Origin: Piscirickettsiaceae bacterium
GTDB lineage: Bacteria; Pseudomonadota; Gammaproteobacteria; Nitrosococcales; Methylophagaceae
NCBI GenBank assembly: GCA_013215805.1
Contig: JABSQM010000002.1
Span: forward strand, 28,420-92,419
Direction of reading: 5' to 3'
DNA length: 64,000 bases
Shown here: positions 50,670 through 60,679 of the stretch, piece after piece
Numbering within the stretch: the stretch's first letter is position 1
Layout: each line of letters begins with the position of its first letter
Made by a program: the position numbers and the translations under genes
The notes under the pieces: generated by a model
Told to the model about the DNA's origin: nothing
Databases searched by the model: none
Seen by the model: only the letters and a program-made list of their open reading frames with translations

Positions 50670-51102
50670 ATAGGAACTGCATAATTGTGGAGGCTAACAC
50701 TCCGGCGATAACATCATCAAGCATAATGCCCAAACCACCGTGCAATCTCCTATCAACATAACAGATTGGCCATGGTTTAAAAACATCAAAAAGACGAAAT
50801 AGAACAAAACCAATCAACATCCATTGCCAATTAGAAGGTGCAACAACCATAGCAACTAGATAGCCAGTTATCTCGTCCCATACTATGGAAGATGGATCGT
50901 CTTCCTCCAACCAATCAGCTGCTTTATGGCAAATCCAAATACCCACAATGAAGGTAATGAACACTATCATTAGGTAAGTTATAAAAGGCAAGTAGTTAAT
51001 CAACCAATAGATAGGCAATGCAGCCATCGTACCAAATGTTCCTGACGCTCTCAACAACAAACCAGAACCAAAGCCCAAGCCCAAAAAAATAGATGGAGTC
51101 AC
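50650..51102 (-). CDS. pgpA: Phosphatidylglycerophosphatase A
   Basis: It dephosphorylates phosphatidylglycerol phosphate to phosphatidylglycerol in the inner membrane. The 150 residues have about four hydrophobic segments. Family motifs are GFGSGLLLRASGTFGTMAAL, DPSSIVWDEITGYLVAM and FRLFDVFKPWPI, with a C-terminal GGLGIMLDDVIAGV. It is the last gene of ribH-nusB-thiL-pgpA, 12 bases after thiL. Its stop lies inside a 28-base palindrome. Confidence 0.96.
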   Translation of the reverse strand: MTPSIFLGLGFGSGLLLRASGTFGTMAALPIYWLINYLPFITYLMIVFITFIVGIWICHKAADWLEEDDPSSIVWDEITGYLVAMVVAPSNWQWMLIGFVLFRLFDVFKPWPICYVDRRLHGGLGIMLDDVIAGVLASTIMQFLYYILYI

Positions 51103-51114
51103 ACTAACAATCCT

Positions 51115-52098
51115 TTAAATGTAGCCGTTAATTTGAAAGTGCTCATAGCCAGATTTAATTACCAATTGTTCCTGCCCATCGGGGGATACCACCAGTAACC
51201 CAGGAGCTGCCTTAATTTTTCCTATTGATGTGCATTTCTCCGCAACAGCTAACTCGAATTCATGCACTTTACAAGCAGGAATAGTAAAACATAATTCATA
51301 ATCATCTCCTGAATGTAAGGCTAACTCAATTGCTTCATCTATAGGTATTTTTTGCAATGAGGAAGATAGAGGTATCTTTTCTGATTCAATGATAGCACCT
51401 ACCCCACTGTTTGTTAAAATATGCATTAAATCCGAACTTAAACCATCCGAAATATCTATGGCAGAGGTTGCGTAATCAAGCAAAAATTCACTAAGTTCAA
51501 TTCTAGGTGTAGGTTTTTCCAAACATCTCACCAAATAATGTTTATCTGAAAGTGTTAATCCTTCGCAACTCAATCTATGAAGTTTTAATTGTAAAGCCAT
51601 TCCTGCATTACCCAATGTACCACTTACATAAATTAAATCTCCTACTTGCGCACCATTTCTGCGTAACGCATATTCTACCTTAACAAAACCGTGCACCTGA
51701 ATACTGATAGACAGAGAACCTCTAGTTGTGTCTCCGCCTACTAATTGCATGGAATATTGTTTGGCAAGAGTAGCCATACCTCTAGAAAAAGCTTCTAACC
51801 ATGATGTATTAATTTTAGGCAATGTTAAAGTCAAAGTGAACCAAGCAGGTTTAGCTCCCATTGCAGCAAGATCACTTAACCCTACAGCCAGACTCTTATA
51901 CCCCAAATTTTCTGGATCTGTGTCCTTAAAAAAATGCACACCTTCCACTAAAGTGTCAATCGATACAGCAACCACATGGTCTGTAGGGCACTGTAATAAT
52001 GCGCAGTCATCACCAATACCAAGGATGACATCACACCTCTCTGGGGTTATATCTGTGAAATAGGTAGCTATTATCAAAAGTTCTGATTGAGCAGACAT
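51115..52098 (-). CDS. thiL: Thiamine-monophosphate kinase
   Basis: It phosphorylates thiamine monophosphate to the active cofactor thiamine diphosphate. The 327 residues show the ThiL/AIR-synthase fold: GIGDDCALL (metal and ATP binding), SIDTLVEGVHFF, LGYKSLAVGLSDLAAMG, VGGDTTRGSL and DISDGLSSDLMHI. Its presence implies thiamine phosphate is made or acquired. It lies in the standard place after nusB. Confidence 0.97.
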   Translation of the reverse strand: MSAQSELLIIATYFTDITPERCDVILGIGDDCALLQCPTDHVVAVSIDTLVEGVHFFKDTDPENLGYKSLAVGLSDLAAMGAKPAWFTLTLTLPKINTSWLEAFSRGMATLAKQYSMQLVGGDTTRGSLSISIQVHGFVKVEYALRRNGAQVGDLIYVSGTLGNAGMALQLKLHRLSCEGLTLSDKHYLVRCLEKPTPRIELSEFLLDYATSAIDISDGLSSDLMHILTNSGVGAIIESEKIPLSSSLQKIPIDEAIELALHSGDDYELCFTIPACKVHEFELAVAEKCTSIGKIKAAPGLLVVSPDGQEQLVIKSGYEHFQINGYI

Positions 52099-52149
52099 AG
52101 AATATCTTTAGCCCCCAATTTATAACCTAATCAGCTAAAATTGCAAAAT

Positions 52150-52602
52150 TTACTTCCTCAAATAATGAGATATCACTGCTTTATATTCAGAGCTTCTAAG
52201 TTTGAAGACCATTTTATTCAATACACCATTAACGTATTTATAGCCCTGCTCACCACCCAAAGATTTGGCTAACTCAACTGCCTCATTTAACACAACGCGG
52301 TATGGAACTTCTGGACAATAGATAAATTCATACACAGCCAAGCGCAGAATAGAAATTTCAACCGGATCGATACAAGTTATGGATCTGTCTGTAGCACAGT
52401 CTAACTCCGCATCTAAAATATTGATTTCTTTGAATATACCTTCAACCAAAATTTCAAAATACTTTTGATCTATTTCATTATGATTTTCATCCAAAACGAA
52501 ATTTAACTCATTCTGAGCTATCTCTTGCTCATTAACCAATGCCTGGTACAATACCTGTATGGCCGCACAGCGGGCATAAAAACGAGGTGTGCTAGCTGGC
52601 AT
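52150..52602 (-). CDS. nusB: Transcription antitermination factor NusB
   Basis: This all-helical RNA-binding protein acts with NusE in rRNA antitermination. The 150 residues contain RCAAIQVLYQALVNEQEI near the start and the typical ILRLAVYEFIYCPEVPYRVV, NEAVELAKSLGGEQGYKYVN and GVLNKM segments. It starts three bases after the ribH stop. Confidence 0.96.
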   Translation of the reverse strand: MPASTPRFYARCAAIQVLYQALVNEQEIAQNELNFVLDENHNEIDQKYFEILVEGIFKEINILDAELDCATDRSITCIDPVEISILRLAVYEFIYCPEVPYRVVLNEAVELAKSLGGEQGYKYVNGVLNKMVFKLRSSEYKAVISHYLRK

Positions 52603-52605
52603 ATC

Positions 52606-53088
52606 TTATTCAGCACTGTCAATTTGACGAAGTACATTTAACATTTCAATGATTCCCATTGCCGCTTCAACACCCTTATTACCAGCTTTAGCACCAGCAC
52701 GCTCAATAGCTTGCTCAATGGTACTTACTGTTAATACGCCGAAAGAGATGGGAATATCCAACTTTAATGTCAATTGGCTCAAACCTCTATAACATTCGCC
52801 TGCGATATATTTAAAATGCTGTGTATCACCACAAATGACAGTACCTAAAGCTATAATAGCATCATATCTTTCGGTGCGAGCCATGCGTTGAACGGCTAAA
52901 GGAATTTCTATGGCCCCTGGCACCCATACTAAATTCACATCACTTTCCTGTATCCCATGACGAACTAGACAGTCAATGGCACCCAAAATTAGATTATCGA
53001 CTATAAAATTATTGAAACGACCTGCTACAATACCGATACGTAAGCCTTGTGCAGAAAAATCGCCAGAGAAAGTAATAATATTGCTCAT
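52606..53088 (-). CDS. ribH: 6,7-Dimethyl-8-ribityllumazine synthase
   Basis: This is the penultimate step of riboflavin synthesis. I use the ATG at 53088, giving 160 residues, the normal size; the frame is open to 53178 but the extra 30 residues are not part of the family. Signature segments are GRFNNFIVDNLILGA, VWVPGAIEIPLA, GTVICGDTQHFKYI and TIEQAIERAGAKAGNKG. It heads the ribH-nusB-thiL-pgpA unit; other rib genes are not in the window. Confidence 0.96.
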   Translation of the reverse strand: MSNIITFSGDFSAQGLRIGIVAGRFNNFIVDNLILGAIDCLVRHGIQESDVNLVWVPGAIEIPLAVQRMARTERYDAIIALGTVICGDTQHFKYIAGECYRGLSQLTLKLDIPISFGVLTVSTIEQAIERAGAKAGNKGVEAAMGIIEMLNVLRQIDSAE

Positions 53089-53195
53089 TATCATAACAAT
53101 TATGAAGTCAAACATATATTGTACTAAGTTTACTATATTATTCACACTACTGTCAATACTCAATATTATTAGTACCAATTTTAGTATATAACTAA

Positions 53196-54020
53196 TTATT
53201 TAGAATTGACTTGAATGGTAAACCACTTATATGGTCGCTTATCGATACGCACTGCTGTTAAAAATCCCCCCCAAACAGCACCACTATCCAAAGAAAAGGT
53301 ATTGCCATATTGACCAATACCTAAAGTGGACCAATGGCCAAAAACAATATTATTATTATTACTTTTCCTATTAGGCATATCAAACCAGCTATGCTGATGC
53401 TTAGGTCTATTTTTAGGATGACCTTTAAATTTCAATTCTAATCGGCCATCCGAATGACAATAGCGCAAACGAGTGAAGCAGTTGGTAATATAAAGCAAGC
53501 GATTCCAACCTGTTAAGTCCTCAGACCATTGTTTGGGAGCATTACCATAGATATATAAAAAAAATTCATGCCAGTTATCCAACTTAAGCACAGCTTCAAC
53601 CTCCATTGCACGCTGCTGACATTCAGAAATAGACCACTCAGCAGGCACACCAGCATGCACCATACTGAATGATAATTTTTCATCATGATGAAATAGGTGT
53701 TGTTGGCGTAACCATATAATTAATTCATCTTTATCATCCGCTTCCAATACAGATGATATTGTATCCATACGATTCTGATAATTACATATACCCGTTGCAT
53801 TAGCTAATAAATGTAGATCGTGATTACCTAAAACCACCTTAACTAATTCGGGCCCCATATCCATTGCAAAACGTAAAACATCGGCAGATTTTGGACCACG
53901 ATTAACTAAATCTCCCGACAACCAAATCTGATCAATAACTGAATCAAACTTAATTATATCCAATAATTGCATTAATTCATCAAAACATCCTTGTACATCA
54001 CCAATAGCATAAACAGCCAT
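53196..54020 (-). CDS. apaH: Symmetrical bis(5'-nucleosyl)-tetraphosphatase
   Basis: It hydrolyses Ap4A to two ADP and removes Np4 caps from RNA. The 274 residues have the calcineurin-like metal motifs AIGDVQGCFDEL, WLSGDLVNRGPKS and VLGNHDLHLLA, with the C-terminal VFGHWSTLG and LDSGAVWGG. It is complete. It lies upstream of ribH on the same strand but is separated by about 100 bases; apaG and rsmA, common neighbours, are absent. Confidence 0.97.
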   Translation of the reverse strand: MAVYAIGDVQGCFDELMQLLDIIKFDSVIDQIWLSGDLVNRGPKSADVLRFAMDMGPELVKVVLGNHDLHLLANATGICNYQNRMDTISSVLEADDKDELIIWLRQQHLFHHDEKLSFSMVHAGVPAEWSISECQQRAMEVEAVLKLDNWHEFFLYIYGNAPKQWSEDLTGWNRLLYITNCFTRLRYCHSDGRLELKFKGHPKNRPKHQHSWFDMPNRKSNNNNIVFGHWSTLGIGQYGNTFSLDSGAVWGGFLTAVRIDKRPYKWFTIQVNSK

Positions 54021-54037
54021 AAAACAAGATCAAAGGA

Positions 54038-54217
54038 CTACAAACAACAACGATGTAATAACATGGATTTTAATGAAATTATTAGGTAACTGTTACTAAG
54101 GTCATTAAGCCAATCATTGATTTCCTTAACCGCGGGAATAGGTATGGAGCTAGCTGAGCGACAACAATCCAGATAAAAATAACATATGATATCAGCCAAG
54201 GTATTAATATTTGGCAT
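54038..54217 (-). CDS. Possible small gene or relic directly upstream of apaH (59 codons)
   Basis: The minus-strand frame from ATG 54217 to TAG 54038 encodes 59 residues containing CRSASSIPIPAVKEINDWL. Its codons are clearly less AT-biased than the surrounding spacer, which suggests real or formerly real coding. It ends 17 bases before apaH. No good ribosome binding site precedes it and I cannot assign a family. It could be the surviving end of a larger gene. Confidence 0.35.
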   Translation of the reverse strand: MPNINTLADIICYFYLDCCRSASSIPIPAVKEINDWLNDLSNSYLIISLKSMLLHRCCL

Positions 54218-54220
54218 TGC

Positions 54221-55064
54221 TGGATTTTAAAAATTTAAAAGTGACCATAAGGGATATAGATTGACCTGTATGACATCGCTGAATAACAAATCTTCATTAT
54301 GTATAGAAACACATATCATGAACACACGTCGCCGCATAATCTTTAAAATCAAACAACCGTAATTTACTATTAATCTATGTACTCAAATGCATGTCAGGAT
54401 ATTTACCAAACATCAAATTAATTATGATAAATATGATCTAAGATCATAATCTATTATGACAATGATAGATATAAATAGAACTAGGAACTTTAATGATTTG
54501 CATTATATATGCATAATTAAATGATAAATATTAATTTATTTTTATACTTATATAACTATATATAACATTACACCAACCTTTAAAGGTATGAACCATAAAT
54601 ACGGGAGCAATGTTAAAAACTATATATGAACAAAATTAAGATTAGCATTCATATTCCATTTGATATACTAAGATACTGCCTTAAAAATTAAGGTATTAAT
54701 CTTTATCAAGATAACAAGACATTAATTAAAATACTAGCACCTCACATTAACATCTCAATAAAATTGAGGTTACAGTTAGTTTGTTTCTTAAAGTATATTC
54801 AAACATTACAAATTTTTCTGTAACACAACTAAGTTATAAAAATCATATGATGAAATATCAACCCTAACTATAATGGTCCTCTATAAAATTAATCTTACCC
54901 TAACAATTTGTTATTTAACCCAAAAAATAAAAATCAATAAACATCATTGTTAACATAAATTTAATAAACGTGATACTAATTTGTACATAGATATATGTAT
55001 AATCATGATCTTAAGCCATGATCAATTGATGAATAAATAAAACATCAAGGCCGGACCTATTGCC
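54221..55064. other. AT-rich spacer
   Basis: No gene was recognised. Small palindromes occur (for example TATGATC-TAA-GATCATA near 54428-54445 and CTCAAT-AAA-ATTGAG near 54755) but none is supported as a functional site. Confidence 0.4.
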
Positions 55065-55565
55065 AACTATTCCTGAAATTGTATTAGATACACATTGGCT
55101 TTGCACTAATCACTACCGAAGATGCTCATATTATATACTTGAGTATCATATTAAGTATAAAATAATTACAGAAAACAATATTATTATTTCAGAAATAATT
55201 TTCAATCCATTATAACAAGCCCATTTGATTTTAATCTAATGCTCAACCATCTGAATATATGCAACGACTAAAACAGTATAATATCGCCATATGTGATGTA
55301 TTTAAAAGTTGCAGGCATCAAAATAATTTATAGAAGTATATTGCATATAACTCAACGGTACTAAATACTTTCATCACACTCTTAATAAAATATTCACAAT
55401 CAAGATAATATCTTGCAATGGTAGAGAGCCGAAAATATATTAAAATAATATATCCTGTCTAAGTAAACAATGATATGAGCAGGTGAATCTATACATATTA
55501 TCTTCCACTAGCCCAACATATGCAGCAATGATTATGAATTAGAAGCAAAGAATTTAACGGTAGAC
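55065..55565 (+). pseudogene. Relic of a DNA glycosylase (hypoxanthine/uracil-DNA glycosylase, TDG/MUG superfamily)
   Basis: No frame is open for long, but three pieces fall in family order on the plus strand. Near 55115-55150 a degenerate HYRRCSYYIL occupies the place of the YYAHPRNAFW motif. At 55248-55330 the sequence reads PSEYMQRLKQYNIAICDVF followed by KSCRHQNNL and a stop, matching the family stretch RL..L...GIALWDVL.SC.R.GSLD. At about 55499-55531 it reads LSSTSPTYAAM, matching the C-terminal LPSTSPANAAM loop. Spacing agrees with a protein of about 165 residues. The last two matches make the identification fairly safe; the first is weak. Stops and at least one frame change make a working product impossible. 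Confidence 0.75.
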
Positions 55566-56170
55566 CATTGTTCGTAAATTGCAGGGCCAGCATTCTATAA
55601 TTTTCAGATATTATTCATGAGGTGAGATCAAATTTTCTCATTTGACATACTGCCATTAATTTAAATAACAGCCTAAAATATTTTCTTAATCTAATAAATA
55701 AATTAAATCAACTAAATAATTTTTACCATAAAAAGATCCATTATCTGCAATCTTGGAATTTAGAGCAATATAAAATGGAATACACATTACCGGTTATGTC
55801 GTAAAATTACAGATAAGGTGAATGTAATTTTTGCGAGATAACCGCCTAAGGGCATTCAATTCTTCATATATCTTAAAAATATCTTTATACTCATATCATG
55901 ACAAAGGTATTGCATCTGAAATGTTAGATAACTCTTAACTCAAATTTATAGTAATAGCACACTAATCATAGTTTTTGATGTGCTAAACTCAAATTTAGGA
56001 TAAATTTTTCTATGTCCAATATCTGTTTCATGTGAAATATCATATTTATGGTAATATTATTATTATATAATTATCAGTTTTATCATTATTGAGGTAATTA
56101 ATTTATAGCTCTACCCGACGATCAATGAAATATATCAATCTGATATAAATTTGAATAATGGAAATATATT
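55566..56170. other. AT-rich spacer upstream of the SDR gene
   Basis: No gene is recognised. It presumably holds the promoter of the SDR gene; I see no convincing -35/-10 pair. Confidence 0.4.
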
Positions 56171-56845
56171 ATGAATCAAACGGCATTAGTAACAGGTGGC
56201 AGTAGAGGCATAGGTCTACAATTGTGCAAACACTTACAGCAACGAGGTTTTAATATAATAGCTACTTGTCGAAAAAGTACTAAGGAACTAGATTTTTTAG
56301 ACGTAGAAGTGATTGAAGATGTTGAGATTAGCAATTTTTCAAGCTTAGAGGTATTGGTTGATAAATTAGCTCATCGACAAATTGATTGGTTGATCAACAA
56401 TGCCGGTATAGCTAAAAGCTTAAACTTAAGTGATATTGATGCGGAAGCTATTGATAATTTGAAGCACCAATATGAAGTAAATAGCTTAGGACCTTTGTTA
56501 ATTACTAAACTGCTATTTGGCAATTTAATTAAAGGTAGCAAGGTAGGTTTAGTTACTAGTCGTATGGGATCAATTTCTGACAATCACTCTGGTGGTAGCT
56601 ATGCCTATCGTATGTCCAAAGCCGCATTAAATGCAGCGGGTAAATCTTTATCAATTGATTTGAAACCATCGGGTATATCTGTGGCTATTTTACACCCAGG
56701 GTGGGTACGTACTCGTATGACCGGATATAGAGGTGCGATTGATACCGATGAATCAGTGCAAGGCTTATTAAGACTCATGGATAAATTAAATCTGGATAAT
56801 AGTGGTACGTTTTGGCATACCAATGGAGAAGTATTACCCTGGTAA
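56171..56845 (+). CDS. Short-chain dehydrogenase/reductase (SDR)
   Basis: The 224 residues form a classical SDR: cofactor loop TGGSRGIG (residues 8-15), INNAG, a catalytic serine region (VTSRMGSIS), and the YxxxK pair in YRMSKAA. After these comes LHPGWVRTRMTG. The short length and the sequence ISDNHSGGSYAYRMSK resemble the C-factor-like subgroup. The substrate is unknown. It stands alone and is convergent with the sulfide:quinone oxidoreductase gene. Composition is like the rest of the coding DNA here. Confidence 0.9.
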   Translation: MNQTALVTGGSRGIGLQLCKHLQQRGFNIIATCRKSTKELDFLDVEVIEDVEISNFSSLEVLVDKLAHRQIDWLINNAGIAKSLNLSDIDAEAIDNLKHQYEVNSLGPLLITKLLFGNLIKGSKVGLVTSRMGSISDNHSGGSYAYRMSKAALNAAGKSLSIDLKPSGISVAILHPGWVRTRMTGYRGAIDTDESVQGLLRLMDKLNLDNSGTFWHTNGEVLPW

Positions 56846-57435
56846 GTTATTTATAATTATTAGTATGAATAGCTACTGCCAACACAATTTAGCATGATTA
56901 AATTATATTGTCGTGATCAAGATCCCCACCAATTATATGAATTTGGATGTTGATGATAAGTTAATTTATGGCGGTTGTAATTTATCCATACATCCATAAT
57001 GCTAGTAAGAACGTGTAAAAAAGGATGGTTTGTTAAGATATTATAGTATTATAATTTGTCATATAAATCTATGTACGCATATCTTTATAATGTAAATTTA
57101 GTTAAATTAAAGTTATGATAAGGCAAATAATCGATAAAGACATGTAACTCATCAATCAATTATTCCAACCATCGAAAGTGCAATAATTTAACTTATCTAG
57201 AAATTTATCTCAATATAAATTCTAACTTCATAATATATGATATAAAATAGTTAATAATCAAAGGGGGGTTTCTATGAAATTATACTTATCTATATTTTTA
57301 TCAAGTTTGCCATTATCAGATGCATGATAAACGAGAATCATAAATGTTACGATCTAGTAAACCTGATATAAATCATATGTATGTTCTAGATAAGCATATA
57401 GCATCGTGAATATTATCTATAAATCTGATTAAAAG
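56846..57435. other. Spacer with an orphan translation start
   Basis: Mostly unassignable AT-rich DNA. At 57263-57327 a strong ribosome binding site (AGGGGGG) is followed six bases later by ATG 57274 and MKLYLSIFLSSLPLSDA then TGA. It looks like the surviving start and signal peptide of an exported-protein gene whose body is gone. Confidence 0.4.
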
Positions 57436-58692
57436 TTAGAGATGTTTATTGATTAATCCAGTTACATATTTTGCTTTATGCGGTATATCAATACGGTATC
57501 CTCTAATCATTACGTTCCAATATAGCCATGGAAAGCCAATTATTTTTCCTAGCCACCAAATATTCCTATTTTTTCTTGGATCAAGAAACGGAAATGATGG
57601 TGTCACTTGTCCTTCGTAGGAGAATTCGGCTAACATAACAGCCTTTAAGGAAGTTGTTAAAGGACAGCTACCATATCCATCATATCCCTTTACAATTTGT
57701 CTCTTATTCATGAGATTAAAAATGTTGTCCACAACAAGAGGAGCCTGTTTACGTACCGCAGCTGCTGTTTTTGCATTTGGCGTAGAAGTAACGTCACCAA
57801 GACCAAAGACATTGGCATATTTATTATGCTGTAAAGTATATTTACTTACATCTACCCAACCACTATCATTGGATAAAGGACTTTTTTTGATAAAATCTGG
57901 TGCGCTTTGTGGAGGTGTAACATGAATCATATCAAAATTCTTTGTGATAGAGAGTTTTTTACCATCTATATCTGTTGTCTCAAATATAGCCTTCCTATCT
58001 TTACCATCAATTGCAATCAAGTTACAGTTGAAGTTTGTTTTAATATGGTATTTATTGATTACTTCATTAAGTGCCTCTGCGAAGAAAGGTACACTAAATA
58101 TTTCCCCTCCAGCATTAAAAAATTCAATATTAATTTTGCTAGCTCTTCCTTTCTTCCTAAAATTATCAGCTGCTAAATACATGGCCTTTTGTGGTGCACC
58201 TGCACATTTAATGGGCATGTACGGCTGAGTGAACAATGCAGTACCCATTTTCATATCTCTAATTACCTCCCAAGTGTATTCAACAACATCGGCTGAATAG
58301 TTAGAGCACACACCATTTTTTCCTAATGTTTCTTGTAAACCTTCTATTTTGTGAAAGTCCAATTGTAATCCCGGACATACAACCAGATAGTCATAACTAA
58401 TTATTAGACCTGATCGCAAGGTCACCTGATTTTTTTCAGGGAAGAATGTATCAGCATAGTCCTTAATCCAATTAATACTGTGATGGATGATATCAGCTTG
58501 TTCTTTTGTCGCTTTCTTTAGAGTATATACTCCGCCACCAATCAGCGTAAACCCAGGTTGATAATAGTGTTTTTCCGAAGGCTCAACTAAGGCAATATCA
58601 ATTGATTGGTCTTGACGTATTATAGTATTAGCGGTAGTGACTCCAGCAGCACCGCCTCCTATGATTAGTACAGTATGATGTTGTGTAGACAT
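57436..58692 (-). CDS. sqr: Sulfide:quinone oxidoreductase, type II (SQOR-like)
   Basis: This flavoprotein oxidises sulfide and passes electrons to quinone at the membrane surface. The 418 residues have the FAD loop IIGGGAAGVTTAN (about 10-22) and a second FAD region VFGLGDVTSTPNAKTAAAVR. The redox cysteine pair is Cys163 in IKCAGAPQKAMYLAAD and Cys343 in YDGYGSCPL. The 180-residue spacing and the GY.SCPL context match the type II/mitochondrial SQOR group. It may serve energy gain or sulfide detoxification. It is monocistronic, with non-coding DNA on both sides. Confidence 0.92.
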   Translation of the reverse strand: MSTQHHTVLIIGGGAAGVTTANTIIRQDQSIDIALVEPSEKHYYQPGFTLIGGGVYTLKKATKEQADIIHHSINWIKDYADTFFPEKNQVTLRSGLIISYDYLVVCPGLQLDFHKIEGLQETLGKNGVCSNYSADVVEYTWEVIRDMKMGTALFTQPYMPIKCAGAPQKAMYLAADNFRKKGRASKINIEFFNAGGEIFSVPFFAEALNEVINKYHIKTNFNCNLIAIDGKDRKAIFETTDIDGKKLSITKNFDMIHVTPPQSAPDFIKKSPLSNDSGWVDVSKYTLQHNKYANVFGLGDVTSTPNAKTAAAVRKQAPLVVDNIFNLMNKRQIVKGYDGYGSCPLTTSLKAVMLAEFSYEGQVTPSFPFLDPRKNRNIWWLGKIIGFPWLYWNVMIRGYRIDIPHKAKYVTGLINKHL

Positions 58693-60679
58693 TTAATCAC
58701 CTTTAATTTTGCTAGTCGTGTCGTATATCATGATTTATTGGTGTCATTCCAATGTATTATGATTATTACGTTGTCTGCAATATGGAATGGATAGATATCC
58801 TTGGAGTAACTTACCGTGATTGTTGGACAGTTACTTATTTTACTGATCAAGCATTTTAAATACAAAAATAAATTTTACATGATACTCAGCAGTATATCAT
58901 GGCATAAAATTAGCAATATTCTACATGATATTCCTATCAAATTAAATTTCTTCTAATTATTCAGGGTATGGTACTATAATTTGATGGAAATGGTTACTGC
59001 TTTTGACCATATGAAAATATTAACTTTAATTATCATGTCGTTCTGCCTCACATTGGTGATGCCCTGACTTAGTTTAGATATCCTGTACAAGTTTTATTAT
59101 TTCTTAATTTGTTATATTGATAACTGACATATTGGATATGTTTAGTCACTCAGCGGAATATCATAGTTGGTAAAAAATATATTAAAAATAAAATTTAAGC
59201 TTAATTGTATATGATTATCTAAAACTCTAATAAATTTACGATGAATATCGGATCATAATATCATATTTGCAAATAAATTAAGAGACTTTTTTATAATATA
59301 TGTCATGAAAAAATAATATAAATAATTTAATAGTATTTTCCTATACATGGCTATTGATCTGAATTCATCATTAGTTATTTTCTCAAATATAGAAAGATAG
59401 TCTATCAAAAATTATAAGAACATTTAGATAAATTAAAAATATTATATATTTTGCCATAGATCAAGTAATACGAAGTTACTGTAGGTGGAAATTAGAAGTA
59501 CTGTTAAGAATGCACAAATTGATAAATTTAGGCTACAAAATAAGATGATAATCATATTAATAATGGTCAGTTTATTTCTAATTTACCTTATTGGTATATT
59601 GATGATCGATAAATAGGTGGAAAATATTTATCTTATGAGAAATACTTTGATTATCCGGCATGGATCGGTTAAAACAAAGTTTAGTGCGCATAATCATTAT
59701 TTCTATATGCCCTATTGCTAATATTTAACAATATCCAGTTTTTATAAGCTGAATCACATGGAACGTAATAAGTATAATCTCAAATTATTTGAGGTTGTAT
59801 GAATATGGTAAATTTCATGTCCGTAAAAATTTTTCAAAGGTATGCACTGTGTATTAGATTAAAATCAGATGTAGTATAAGTATAAATTCTAGTCTATTAA
59901 AAATAGATCATCAATCAAGTTGATTAAAATTAATAACATATCTTGCAAGATTTATTCACATCTACATCATGATATCAAACTATTACCAAGGTGATAATAT
60001 TTTAAGTTATATACGTATATGATTGGAAAATATTTAAAGCTAATATCCAGTAATTGAAAGAAAAATAGTTCTGGTAAGTATATAATGTGCCTAATTATTT
60101 AGATGTTAAGGATAATACTACAATCTCATGGACATTAGAGAAGATATTTATCATTACTCAATTAATGTTAAATTGTTAAAAATTTCATTCAGTAGGCATA
60201 ATTTCACCCAGCACAGAATATGACCATCTAAATATGGACTGGAGTTTTAATGATTGTCAATTAATTTGGTGCGGTTGATATGTAAAATAAATATTACTTT
60301 CGGTAAACATATAAAATACCGAAATTTGTTAAAGTTATTTTTCGTATAAATATAATTCATCATGTTAACACAATATCTTTATTAATTAATGGCTGCAAAA
60401 CATTCAATGTTCTATGATATTTAGAAATGTCAAAATTAATATCCTTGCTATTTATCTGTATATGTCCTTGATAAAATAGAATGAAGACTATTAATGGTAA
60501 TGTTATTTATTAAAATTAATAATGGTATTGTGGCGGTAATGATTAATGACCACTCATATTGATTTTAATTTATCCATTCAATCAGTGATGGCTGCTGGAA
60601 ATAATGTTTTATTATCTACGATTACTAAGGTTGTGGGTATTAGAACGCATCCGAAGAATGGCTTAATAAATTTAATGGT
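58693..60679. other. Long AT-rich spacer, largely unassignable
   Basis: No intact gene. Two short starts stand out. ATG 59011 gives MKILTLIIMSFCLTLVMP then TGA, a truncated signal-peptide-like start. A 23-residue hydrophobic frame (MIIILIMVSLFLIYLIG...) begins near 59552. At 60590-60710 a brief open frame (SVMAAGNNVLLSTITKVVGI) matches nothing I know. The rest is probably eroded genes. Confidence 0.45.
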
